A DNA stretch of 5,902 bases from Verrucomicrobiota bacterium (GCA_030619095.1 JAUXCB010000105.1:1-5902), one strand, 5' to 3'. Positions 1 through 5,902 are shown, counted from the stretch's first letter. Program-made: numbers and translations. Notes: a model not told the origin generated them from the letters alone.

Positions 1-948
1 CGGCTGAAGCAAGGCAAAAGCCGCCTCCGAATTCTCGCTCAGCACGACTCCTTCTTCTTCAAATTCATGTGAACATATTGCATCAAATGCCGCTCGCGGC
101 ATTTGGCGGATAGTTTCGCCGTTCATCCAGAGCAGTTTTCTCAGGTCAACCTGCGCCGGGGATGACTTGCAGTTGGTGAGTTCAAACGCCTGAATCAGTT
201 CATCGCGGGTCATCACTTCGCGGTCGTCGCCGGGCGACCAGCCGAGCAGCGCGAGGTAGTTGAAAAGCGTTTCACCGAGAAACCCCTTTTCCTTAAAGTC
301 GCCGACAAAGGCATCGCCGTCACGTTTAGAATAGGGTTTGCCCTGCGCATTGATAATCATCGGCAGGTGCGCAAACTTCGGAACGGAAGCCCCCAGTGCT
401 TTGTAGAGTGCGATGTGGCGATAGGTGTTTTCGATGTGGTCATCGCCTCGAATGACGTGAGTGATGCCCTGCTCAATGTCGTCCAGCACATTGGCAAGAT
501 GAAAAACGGGGGTTCCGTTTGAGCGAACAATAACAAAATCCTGTGTGTCGGCGGCGGCTTTTTTGAGGGTGCCTTTCACTTCATCTTCGAAGACCATATC
601 CTCTTCGGGCATTTTGAAAATAACGCACTCGCCCTGCCCGAGGCCGCCTTTGTCTTCCTTATAGGCGTGGCCGGAAGCCAGTAGTTGCTCGGCAGCGGCG
701 AGGTGCGCCTCCATGCGGCTGGATTGATAAAGCGGTTCTTCATCAACATCCAGGCCGAGCCACTCCATGGCATTACGTAGCGTTTCGATGGCTTCAGGCG
801 TAGAGCGCTCACGATCGGTGTCTTCAACACGAAGCAGGAACTCTCCGCCAGTGTGGCGGGCGAAGAGCCAGTTAAAGATGGCGGCACGCATATTGCCAAT
901 ATGCACATTGCCGGTTGGACTGGGAGCAAAACGGGTACGGACTGTCAT
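1..948 (-). CDS. gltX: Glutamate--tRNA ligase (GluRS), N-terminal 316 residues; C-terminus beyond the left edge
   Basis: Charges tRNA-Glu with glutamate in the cytoplasm (class I aminoacyl-tRNA synthetase). The frame is open from 948 to the window edge, giving residues 1-316 of a protein that normally has about 470-500. Visible signatures are FAPSPTGNVHIGN (residues 7-19, the HIGH-type ATP site), LLRVEDTDRERS (38-49), FHLANVLDD (149-157), THVIRGDDHIENTYRH (163-178) and KPYSKRDG (204-211, the KMSKS-type loop). These are followed by the start of the stem-contact region (LFNYLALLGWSPGDDRE). The anticodon-binding region is mostly off the edge. An in-frame TGA lies two codons upstream of the ATG, and the next Met (residue 20) would remove the HIGN motif, so the start is firm. 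No Shine-Dalgarno sequence is visible; 7-bp repeats sit directly upstream. The insert that carries zinc ligands in E. coli GltX is very short here (about residues 96-110) and has only one Cys (C108). Length and the region after KMSKS argue against the short GluQ-RS paralogue. Confidence 0.96.
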   Translation of the reverse strand, partial: MTVRTRFAPSPTGNVHIGNMRAAIFNWLFARHTGGEFLLRVEDTDRERSTPEAIETLRNAMEWLGLDVDEEPLYQSSRMEAHLAAAEQLLASGHAYKEDKGGLGQGECVIFKMPEEDMVFEDEVKGTLKKAAADTQDFVIVRSNGTPVFHLANVLDDIEQGITHVIRGDDHIENTYRHIALYKALGASVPKFAHLPMIINAQGKPYSKRDGDAFVGDFKEKGFLGETLFNYLALLGWSPGDDREVMTRDELIQAFELTNCKSSPAQVDLRKLLWMNGETIRQMPRAAFDAICSHEFEEEGVVLSENSEAAFALLQP

Positions 949-951
949 GGT

Positions 952-987
952 TCAGTTATCAGTTAGAAGTTATTGAGTTATCAGTTA
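952..987. repeat. Heptad repeat block, TCAGTTA type
   Basis: Read on the plus strand, the copies are TCAGTTA (952-958), TCAGTTA (959-965), GAAGTTA (966-972), then one extra T, TGAGTTA (974-980) and TCAGTTA (981-987). The block ends three bases before the gltX start codon. The outermost copy (952-959) is an 8-base perfect inverted match to 1039-1046 in the second block, so the two blocks could pair as the arms of an imperfect hairpin of about 95 bases. Similar intergenic heptad repeats are known from other bacteria, for example filamentous cyanobacteria (recalled, not checked). No function is shown by the sequence. Confidence 0.8.
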
Positions 988-1016
988 CAAAAACTGAGTA
1001 AAGCTGTCTCCCCCCC

Positions 1017-1044
1017 AATAACCAATAACAAATAACCAATAACT
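1017..1044. repeat. Heptad repeat block, AATAACN type
   Basis: Four in-phase 7-bp units on the plus strand: AATAACC (1017-1023), AATAACA (1024-1030), AATAACC (1031-1037) and AATAACT (1038-1044). They differ only in the last base. A run of seven C (1010-1016) lies just to the left. On the minus strand the units read NGTTATT, so this block is broadly the inverted counterpart of the TCAGTTA block next to gltX; the clearest match is 1039-1046 against 952-959. Confidence 0.85.
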
Positions 1045-1178
1045 GAGCCTAAAAGGCTTCACTACCACTTGTAACGTTCGCCAACGGGCTTGTTTTTCTA
1101 AACCAGGTTCCCGCCGCACGAATAACATTGACCGGAAGAACCCAGATACGGATCACACGCACTACATTTCTGGGAAAA
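1045..1178. other. Intergenic stretch with no recognisable gene
   Basis: This stretch lies between the heptad block and the nested palindrome. It holds a minor 5-bp stem (AGCCT 1046-1050 with AGGCT 1054-1058, loop AAA) and otherwise no clear RNA gene, promoter or terminator. A minus-strand frame is open through it (C-terminal half of a 78-codon ORF ending at 1049), but that frame runs across the palindrome upstream, resembles no family I know and has no visible ribosome binding site. I treat it as non-coding. Confidence 0.5.
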
Positions 1179-1297
1179 GGATCATGAGGTGTCGAACCTC
1201 GGCTACAAAACAACAACGATCCCTTCTGTAGCCGAGCTCCTTGAACTCGCCTCCCCCTCCCGTTTTCATTCGCGAAAATTCGCAAAGTTCATGATCC
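1179..1297 (-). repeat. Nested inverted-repeat element downstream of the tctA-like gene
   Basis: The outer arms are a perfect 9-bp inverted repeat: GGATCATGA (1179-1187) and TCATGATCC (1289-1297). Inside is a perfect 10-bp inverted repeat: CTCGGCTACA (1198-1207) and TGTAGCCGAG (1227-1236), with a 19-base loop. A third short stem, GAGG (1186-1189) with CCTC (1197-1200) around a 7-base loop, uses bases that belong to both of the other arms, so the pairings partly exclude one another. The element begins four bases after the tctA-like stop codon. It could be a REP-like dispersed palindrome, a small MITE-type remnant, a structured 3' end of the operon transcript or an undescribed ncRNA. Read as RNA from the minus strand, no U-run follows the inner stem, so it is not a standard intrinsic terminator. 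Confidence 0.65.
1198..1236 (-). other. Inner stem-loop, 10-bp perfect stem
   Basis: CTCGGCTACA (1198-1207) pairs perfectly with TGTAGCCGAG (1227-1236). On the minus strand the loop is U-rich and the U-tract comes before the 3' arm, not after it. This is the strongest local hairpin in the gap and the best candidate for stabilising or ending the five-gene transcript, although classical terminator features are missing. Confidence 0.6.
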
Positions 1298-1301
1298 AGA
1301 T

Positions 1302-2630
1302 TTACAGCAATCCTAAACATGCAGCGATGGGCTCCCCGACGCTGGACATATTACAGGCGATGGGAAGCAACAGCACCCCAAGACAGTTGAGCCGACGCGA
1401 TCCGAAAAGTACGGGAATGAGACCGATACCGGTTGCAACAAAGGTGATAAAAACCCCCACCCAGCCGGTAATAAAAAAAACAAGTGCCATGATGATGATG
1501 AGCGAAAAAATGGAAAGGAGGCGGTAGTCCACTTTTTTCATCAGCCAGAGGACTCCTTTGGTGAGCGGCGACATGAGCAGGAAGGAGAGTGCGCCGGAAA
1601 TGGCGATGCAACCGAGCGCGAGGTAGTAGTCGCCCACCGTGCGCGGAGTATAAAGCCCTTTGAGAATCCAGGCTCCGCCGCCACGGGTGAGAAAAAGACC
1701 AGGCACAAAGAAGAGCAGGAGCGCACCGGCATAGTAGACCACCTTGGAGACGCCCTGCGACATCATAAAAACGCGTTCGTCGCGCTGGGCGGTGGCATGC
1801 CCGGCCAGCAAGCCGCCCACCCCACCGGTGATGACCGGAAAGAAGGCAGCAAAACCGCCGCCAACCCCCCCCGCAATGCCGCTACGCAACAGGAGATCGC
1901 CATTGATGTTAAGCTGATCGCGCACACGCTGCTCTGGAACCTTCGCACCGCTGACGGCATTGAGCAAACACCACGGAATGGCGAAGAGTCCAGCGAAGGC
2001 CGGCATGATGTTCTGGAAGGCGTTTTCGATGGAGATGGGCGCACGGTAGAGCAGTAGGAACCCGAGCAGGCCGGAAAGGGTAAAAGTGAGCAGGCCGGCG
2101 CTCAACGTGGACCACGCACAACAGAACTTCCGCCAACCCGCTGGGCCCCGGTTGCCACTTTTGGGCCATTCGGTGATCAGAATGAAGGTGATAATAACCC
2201 AAAGAATCCAATGCATGTGCAGATTGAGCACGGTTCGGGCAATGGGCAAAAGCTTTGGAGCGAACGGCCCAATGATGAAAACAATGATAAAAAGTCCAAT
2301 CAAACTGCCCGCACCGATCATCATGGTGCCTTCATAGCCGCGGCCGGTCATCAAATATTTCTGCCCAGGAAGAACCGTAAAGATGGCGCTTTCGTCGGGT
2401 GCGCCGAGCAGGACGGAGGGAATGGTATTGAGCACGGACCAACCCACGATGAGACCGATCATGAACGGCAGATAGAATTCGGGGTTTGCGGCGAGGCCCA
2501 TACCCTGCAGCCAATAGATCAACATGGCTGCCAGCCCCAGAACATTATAAATGTGCAATCCCGGAAAAATGGCGAGGAAGCAGGAGAGAATCGTACCTGC
2601 TAAAACCGCTGCGGTTGCCGTTAAAATCAC
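1302..2630 (-). CDS. TctA-family (tripartite tricarboxylate transporter-like) integral membrane protein, 442 aa
   Basis: A polytopic inner-membrane protein, about 11-13 hydrophobic segments by eye. TctA proteins are the large permease subunits of periplasmic-binding-protein-dependent tricarboxylate transporters. The family layout is visible as two related halves. The first has the FPGLHIYN motif (residues 22-29) and the PSVLLGAPDESAIFTVLPG stretch (71-89), matching the usual conserved P-G-T-P and D-G-Y-P region. The second has GIAGGVGGGF and FPVITGGVGG (251-273). At 442 residues it is shorter than typical TctA (about 500) and appears nearer the divergent branch often annotated only as a predicted membrane protein. 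No TctB or TctC gene is nearby, so tricarboxylate uptake should not be assumed. The start is a GTG that overlaps the upstream stop as GTGA; an AGAGG lies seven bases before it. The substrate is unknown; the family assignment is fairly sure. Confidence 0.85.
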   Translation of the reverse strand: MILTATAAVLAGTILSCFLAIFPGLHIYNVLGLAAMLIYWLQGMGLAANPEFYLPFMIGLIVGWSVLNTIPSVLLGAPDESAIFTVLPGQKYLMTGRGYEGTMMIGAGSLIGLFIIVFIIGPFAPKLLPIARTVLNLHMHWILWVIITFILITEWPKSGNRGPAGWRKFCCAWSTLSAGLLTFTLSGLLGFLLLYRAPISIENAFQNIMPAFAGLFAIPWCLLNAVSGAKVPEQRVRDQLNINGDLLLRSGIAGGVGGGFAAFFPVITGGVGGLLAGHATAQRDERVFMMSQGVSKVVYYAGALLLFFVPGLFLTRGGGAWILKGLYTPRTVGDYYLALGCIAISGALSFLLMSPLTKGVLWLMKKVDYRLLSIFSLIIIMALVFFITGWVGVFITFVATGIGLIPVLFGSRRLNCLGVLLLPIACNMSSVGEPIAACLGLL

Positions 2631-3697
2631 CTATTCACCTCTAGGTGAAAGGCTCCGGAATCTTTGGGGACGAGCTCAAGCGTTCCTTTATAACTCAACA
2701 GTGGAGCCGTAACGTGCAACCGCACGCCGGATCCAAGTATGTCGCGATCCTCAACGGACACCTGTTTGTCCCAGAACAGAAGAAGAATCTCCCCGCTGTC
2801 ATCGGTCAGCGGATAGAGGATACCGCCCCGGATGGAGCGCGGCTCACCCAATGTGCCGGCCACTGTGAACACGGTTCCCTCCCGATCAGCCGTGATGCTG
2901 GATATCTGACAAGGGAGAGAGTCGATGAGCGATGCGGGACGAGCAGACTCATCGACGACGCGAAGGTCGACGGCTTCCCAGACTTTGAGTTGCAGAGTGT
3001 TTTTATAGAGATCGACCCGTCCGGTCGCACGAATCATTTCCCCCGGAATGGGAAGCTTTTTTTCCAAACCCTGAAAAACCCTGTCCCAGAAAATCACAGC
3101 CAATTCAACTCCGTTCTCTTCGAGAGTCAACACATAGGGAGCTCTGGAGCCGGGCGGCGGAATGGAAATCTCTTTCAGGAGACCTTTCACAGACAGCTGA
3201 TCGCCCTTCTGTGCAGGGGTGATGTCTGAGAGCATGATGCAGGGCGGGGCATGCGAGCGGACTTTCTTTTTCCTCTGCAGAGTCATTTGGTCGGCGGAGT
3301 GCATACGAAGCTTAACCTCCTGATCCGCACCGGTGCTGAGGCTTCCGATCACCTCGACGCGGTCGCCGCGGCGTGGAAGGTTGCCGATCTGCCTGAGTGC
3401 CTCCGCCTGCGCCCGCCCGCCCAGGATTGCGATTTCGCCACTGCCGTCATGCAGATTAAACACCACACCGCCTGAGTTGAAAATATACGCATCCCGCGAG
3501 ACATTCCCCACGACCCGTACCGTTGCAAAGTTCATCGTCGGGGTGATTTTTGAGATCCGAACCGTGGGGATATCGCGGTTGATTGAGTACAGATAAAGCA
3601 GAATCAACCCGGCAAATGCCAACACCAGCGAGGCGTATCGAAGAATCTGAATCCGTACCGGACGCTTCACTTGCGGATCGTAAACGGAATCATTCAT
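2627..3697 (-). CDS. Membrane-anchored protein with three predicted OB-fold domains, 356 aa
   Basis: I do not recognise a named gene. A basic N-terminus (K11, R12, R15, R20) precedes a single hydrophobic segment (about 21-39), with no signal-peptidase or lipobox motif seen. By the positive-inside rule the remainder is extracytoplasmic. That remainder looks like three successive OB-folds at about 45-140, 153-247 and 261-355. Each shows the pattern of an opening I-x-x-I strand, a V-x-G turn, a D/E-x-(S/N)-G hairpin and a closing G-x-x-(V/I) strand pair. The second and third share especially clear elements: VIFWD and LLFWD, then YKNTLQL and YKGTLEL. Such tRNA_anti-like OB-folds usually bind nucleic acid in the cytoplasm, but the predicted location argues for another ligand or a structural role. 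The ATG start is supported by an in-frame TAG seven codons upstream; the ribosome binding site is weak (AGGA 13 bases away). The 4-base overlap with the tctA-like gene implies a joint function. Confidence 0.8.
   Translation of the reverse strand: MNDSVYDPQVKRPVRIQILRYASLVLAFAGLILLYLYSINRDIPTVRISKITPTMNFATVRVVGNVSRDAYIFNSGGVVFNLHDGSGEIAILGGRAQAEALRQIGNLPRRGDRVEVIGSLSTGADQEVKLRMHSADQMTLQRKKKVRSHAPPCIMLSDITPAQKGDQLSVKGLLKEISIPPPGSRAPYVLTLEENGVELAVIFWDRVFQGLEKKLPIPGEMIRATGRVDLYKNTLQLKVWEAVDLRVVDESARPASLIDSLPCQISSITADREGTVFTVAGTLGEPRSIRGGILYPLTDDSGEILLLFWDKQVSVEDRDILGSGVRLHVTAPLLSYKGTLELVPKDSGAFHLEVNR
2638..2642 (-). promoter_or_regulatory. Ribosome binding site supporting the GTG start of the tctA-like gene
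   Basis: AGAGG lies seven bases upstream of GTG (2630-2628), inside the end of the OB-fold gene. It supports a GTG start over later ATG codons and suggests re-initiation after the upstream gene's stop. Confidence 0.65.
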
Positions 3698-3726
3698 AAT
3701 TCGATCTTTTTCCTAAACGATGCGGG

Positions 3727-4659
3727 CTAAAACGCTCCAAAGAAAATGGTGCTGAATGTGGTAACCGGAGAGGTTTCCCGCAGATCGTCGATGGCGGCAC
3801 GCAGCTCCCCAAGAAGTTTTTGCCCTTCAATATACAACTCATCATTCTGTACCAGTTTGCCCAGAGTGCCCTCGCCCTGACTGATTTTTTCAGAGATTTC
3901 CTTCAAATTAGCTACCGAGGCATGAAGATTTTCATAGATCTCTTCATCCTCACTCAACTTGCCTAACAATCCGTCGCCACGATTGATTTTTTCGCTAATG
4001 CCCCGCAGGCTGGCGGCCGAGGCTTCGAGGTCCTCATAAAGATGGTCATCTTTGGCCAGCAGCCGACCGAGGGTCCCCTCCCCGTTGGTCAGGCGACTAC
4101 TGATCTGATTCAGATTGTCCATGATCCCGCGCAACTGGTCATAGAGCTCTTCATCTTTCATAAATTTACCGAGAGAGCCGTCGCCAGCCGCAACCTGATC
4201 GGCCGTTTCCCTGAGGCCCGTTACTGCGATGCTCAGCTCATCGAGAATATCAATCGGGGTTTCACCCCGAATCGCCTCACCGGAAGGAACGGGGAGTGCG
4301 TCCAGAGGGCCTTCATAGATTTTCATCAGTTTCCCTCCAAGCATGGAGGAAGCCATAATCTCGACTTTGTAGCCCTCGCGAAACTGAACTGGGGATTTTA
4401 AATCGGTTCGTACGATGACATGGTTTTTTTCTAGGTAGGTGCTTTTAATTGCCCCGACCTGTGTACCGCGCACAAACACATGGTCTCCTTCGCGCAGGCC
4501 GCCCACTTCATCAAATACCACTGTGATCGGATATTTTTTCTGCAGAAAATTCTGCCGGCTGAGCACGATGGTGAATACGCCCAGCGCGATCAGAATGATG
4601 AACATGAACAAGCCCACAAGGACTTCAATACTTAGGTCTTTATTATATTTATCCGGCAT
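3727..4659 (-). CDS. mlaD: MlaD-type MCE protein, periplasmic lipid-binding subunit, 310 aa
   Basis: An inner-membrane anchored periplasmic protein. MCE domains of this family form a hexameric ring on the MlaE permease and pass phospholipids across the periplasm. One transmembrane helix (about 12-33) is followed by an MCE domain (about 43-117), with VVFDEVGGLREGDHVFVRG (47-65), the GTQVGAI segment and ASSMLGGKLMKI (103-114) as hallmarks. Beyond it lie four copies of a 34-35 residue unit starting at G159, G193, G228 and G262, with consensus GxGxLGKLxxDxELYxxL, then a C-terminal TTFSTIFFGAF typical of longer MlaD homologues. E. coli MlaD (183 aa) lacks these repeats. The start at 4659 is chosen because GGAG sits four bases upstream and the protein then begins with the anchor; an ATG 18 codons earlier lies within mlaF. 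The gene overlaps mlaF by 11 bases. Confidence 0.93.
   Translation of the reverse strand: MPDKYNKDLSIEVLVGLFMFIILIALGVFTIVLSRQNFLQKKYPITVVFDEVGGLREGDHVFVRGTQVGAIKSTYLEKNHVIVRTDLKSPVQFREGYKVEIMASSMLGGKLMKIYEGPLDALPVPSGEAIRGETPIDILDELSIAVTGLRETADQVAAGDGSLGKFMKDEELYDQLRGIMDNLNQISSRLTNGEGTLGRLLAKDDHLYEDLEASAASLRGISEKINRGDGLLGKLSEDEEIYENLHASVANLKEISEKISQGEGTLGKLVQNDELYIEGQKLLGELRAAIDDLRETSPVTTFSTIFFGAF
3775..4185 (-). repeat. Four tandem 34-35 residue repeats encoded in mlaD
   Basis: The units begin at codons for G159 (4185), G193 (4083), G228 (3978) and G262 (3876). Each starts with GDGSLGKF, GEGTLGRL, GDGLLGKL or GEGTLGKL, then an acidic patch and (L/I)Y, then an amphipathic stretch rich in Leu and Ile at heptad-like spacing (for example LxxISEKI). 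The fourth copy diverges after its first half. This suggests helical hairpins or coiled coil extending from the MCE ring; the structural reading is inferred. Confidence 0.8.
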
Positions 4660-5422
4660 AGGTCTCCATCCCTTTCTCCCAAGCACCTCGGCGGGTGATA
4701 TACTGGGACTCAAGAAACCGCTGAACGGTTTCGTTCTCTGAATGAATAAATTCGTGTGGCGAGGCGTTCTCTACGATCTTGCCGCCATCGAGCATCATAA
4801 TGCGTGTGCCGATTGCCAGCGCGCTATGCAGATCATGCGTAACAACCACGCTGGTGATGCCCATCCGGGCCCGCAAATCTCCAATCAGCCCGTCGATCAG
4901 ACGCGAGGTGACGGGATCGAGACCGGATGTCGGCTCGTCGTAAAGGATGATTTCCGGATTCAACACAATGGCGCGGGCGAGGCCGACGCGCTTCTGCATC
5001 CCGCCGGAAAGATCAGAGGGAAATTTTTCCGCTGCGGCCTCCATATTAAGCAGTCGGAGTTTTTCGCATACGACCTGTTCGATTTTTTCGTCCGTCATTT
5101 GAGTGTGCTCCCGGAGCGGGAGAGCCACATTCTCAAAAACGCTCAGCCACTGAAGCAGGGCCGCACCCTGAAAAAGCACCCCGAACCGTCTGCGAATGCG
5201 CTCGAGCTCCGCGCCGTGCGCTTCGCTGATGAGATCCTCCCCGACTCGGATACGTCCCCGATCCGGAATCAGCAGCTGCACCATGTGCTTAAGGGTCACG
5301 CTTTTCCCCGCGCCGGAGAGGCCGACAATCACGAAGGTCTCGCCCTGCGGCACCTCAAACGAGATGTCGTCGAGGACGCTCTTTCCGCCGAGCACCTTGC
5401 TTACATTTTCGAAGACAATCAT
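4649..5422 (-). CDS. mlaF: MlaF-type ABC transporter ATPase, 257 aa
   Basis: The cytoplasmic ATP-hydrolysing subunit that drives lipid movement through MlaE and MlaD. All nucleotide-binding motifs are intact: Walker A GLSGAGKS (residues 34-41), Q-loop Q85, signature LSGGM (138-142), Walker B IILYDEP (158-164), D-loop SGLDP (166-170) and switch His196. The Met in LSGGM, instead of the usual Gln, is characteristic of the MlaF/Mkl group and separates it from most ABC importer ATPases. The length matches the family (about 260). The ATG at 5422 overlaps the mlaE stop as ATGA and gives the expected N-terminus IVFENVSKVLGGKSVL. The frame stays open further upstream, but that extension lies within mlaE and is Arg-rich and unlike the family. 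No separate ribosome binding site is visible, so translation probably depends on coupling to mlaE. Confidence 0.95.
   Translation of the reverse strand: MIVFENVSKVLGGKSVLDDISFEVPQGETFVIVGLSGAGKSVTLKHMVQLLIPDRGRIRVGEDLISEAHGAELERIRRRFGVLFQGAALLQWLSVFENVALPLREHTQMTDEKIEQVVCEKLRLLNMEAAAEKFPSDLSGGMQKRVGLARAIVLNPEIILYDEPTSGLDPVTSRLIDGLIGDLRARMGITSVVVTHDLHSALAIGTRIMMLDGGKIVENASPHEFIHSENETVQRFLESQYITRRGAWEKGMETYAG
4664..4667 (-). promoter_or_regulatory. Ribosome binding site deciding the mlaD start
   Basis: GGAG followed by four bases and then ATG (4659-4657). It lies within the last codons of mlaF and favours this ATG over the one at 4713. Confidence 0.75.
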
Positions 5423-5902
5423 AGGTAAAACAATCGGGTAATGATGTAACCGACCACGAGGATGAGCAAAAAGGAGATAATCACGGTGCGGCGGGTGGCC
5501 CGTCCGACCCCGACGGCGCCTTCGGTCGTACTCAGCCCCTGATAGCAAGCCACCGAGGAAATGATGATGCCAAATACAAAGGCCTTAAAGAGGCCGACAA
5601 GAAGGTCTTTGTTTTCAGCATAGCGTGTCGCGTTATCCAGATACGCATGGAACGTGACCCCGAACTGGGTGGCCCCGACGATCCCGCCGCCGAGTATACC
5701 GAGAAGATTGGTGTAGACCGTCAGCAGAGGCATCATGACCGCCAGCGCCACCAAGCGTGGCATCACCAGAAAACGGTTGGGGTTGATCGACATCACTTCG
5801 AGCGCAGCAATTTCTTCGGAAACCGCCATCGTTCCGAGCTGGGCGGCAATGGCCGAGCCCACGCTGGCCGCGATGATCAGGCCCGTCATAAAGGGGCCCA
5901 TC
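5419..5902 (-). CDS. mlaE: MlaE-type ABC lipid transporter permease, C-terminal part; N-terminus beyond the right edge
   Basis: The integral membrane permease of the Mla/MCE phospholipid transporter. About 160 residues are visible against a usual total near 260, so roughly the first 100 are off the window. The frame is open to the edge and the first visible Met is internal, not the start. The conserved family core is clear: GPFMTGLIIAASVGSAIAA, then LGTMAVSEEIAALEVM, INPNRFLVMPR and the hydrophobic LLTVYTNLLGILGG segment. Two further hydrophobic segments follow (around FKAFVFGIIISSVACYQG and VIISFLLILVVGYIITRLF). Downstream genes for the ATPase and MCE protein, joined by overlaps, confirm the assignment. 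Neither an mlaB (STAS) nor an mlaC gene is seen in the window; many non-proteobacterial Mla loci are like this. Confidence 0.94.
   Translation of the reverse strand, partial: MGPFMTGLIIAASVGSAIAAQLGTMAVSEEIAALEVMSINPNRFLVMPRLVALAVMMPLLTVYTNLLGILGGGIVGATQFGVTFHAYLDNATRYAENKDLLVGLFKAFVFGIIISSVACYQGLSTTEGAVGVGRATRRTVIISFLLILVVGYIITRLFYL

Noticed and set aside
1198..1236. Intrinsic terminator for the five-gene operon
   Set aside because: The 10-bp stem is good but no U-run follows it in the minus-strand transcript; the U-rich part is in the loop.
1049..1285. Minus-strand 78-codon ORF in the gap after the tctA-like gene
   Set aside because: It begins inside and reads straight through the nested palindrome, has no visible ribosome binding site and resembles no family I know; its N-terminal half is a translation of repeat sequence.
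1179..1297. Possible tRNA or tRNA-like RNA: a TTCGACA loop on a GAGG/CCTC stem just before the 3' arm of a closing stem
   Set aside because: The span is 119 bases, there is no D-arm or anticodon arm, no CCA end, and the T-arm-like stem competes with the other stems.
1189..1527. Plus-strand 112-codon ORF over the 3' end of the tctA-like gene
   Set aside because: Antisense to a well-supported membrane protein gene; low-complexity Met run arises from the opposite-strand codons; no homology recognised.
2645..3229. Plus-strand 194-codon ORF
   Set aside because: Antisense to the OB-fold gene, no recognisable domain, and inconsistent with the continuous minus-strand operon.
4742..5428. Plus-strand 228-codon ORF
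   Set aside because: Lies almost entirely antisense to mlaF, whose motifs are all intact; a shadow frame.
5423..5548. N-terminal extension of MlaF to an ATG at 5548
   Set aside because: The added 42 residues are Arg-rich, lie in another frame of mlaE and are absent from the family; the ATGA overlap start gives the normal length.

Overview
The window carries six protein-coding genes, all on the minus strand, plus one structured non-coding gap. Read in the direction of transcription (right to left), it holds the C-terminal part of an MlaE-type lipid permease, its ATPase MlaF and the substrate-binding MCE protein MlaD. These are followed by a membrane-anchored protein that looks like three OB-folds in a row, and a TctA-family integral membrane protein. 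After a 353-bp gap comes the N-terminal two thirds of glutamyl-tRNA synthetase, which runs off the left edge.

The five right-hand genes look like one transcription unit. mlaE and mlaF overlap by ATGA, mlaF and mlaD overlap by 11 bases, mlaD and the OB-fold gene are 29 bp apart, and the OB-fold gene and tctA-like gene overlap by GTGA. The first three genes encode the inner-membrane machine that moves phospholipids between the inner and outer membranes, so the organism should be a diderm (Gram-negative type) bacterium. The last two form a tightly coupled pair of unknown function. The predicted topology of the OB-fold protein puts its three domains outside the cytoplasm, so a classical nucleic-acid role is unlikely. 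Its link to a TctA-like permease that lacks TctB and TctC is the most interesting protein-level point in the window.

The gap between the tctA-like gene and gltX (949-1301) has no convincing gene. Next to the tctA stop it holds a nested inverted-repeat structure (about 1179-1297). Next to gltX it holds two blocks of 7-bp repeats in opposite orientation (952-987 and 1017-1044). The second set abuts the gltX start codon and occupies the place where a ribosome binding site would be.

Taxonomy cannot be fixed from this window. A diderm envelope, a GluRS with a shortened zinc-region insert and a SKRDG-type signature, a repeat-bearing MlaD and the OB-fold/TctA pair would fit the Planctomycetes-Verrucomicrobia-Kiritimatiellota side of the tree, but that is an impression from memory and not a demonstrated placement.
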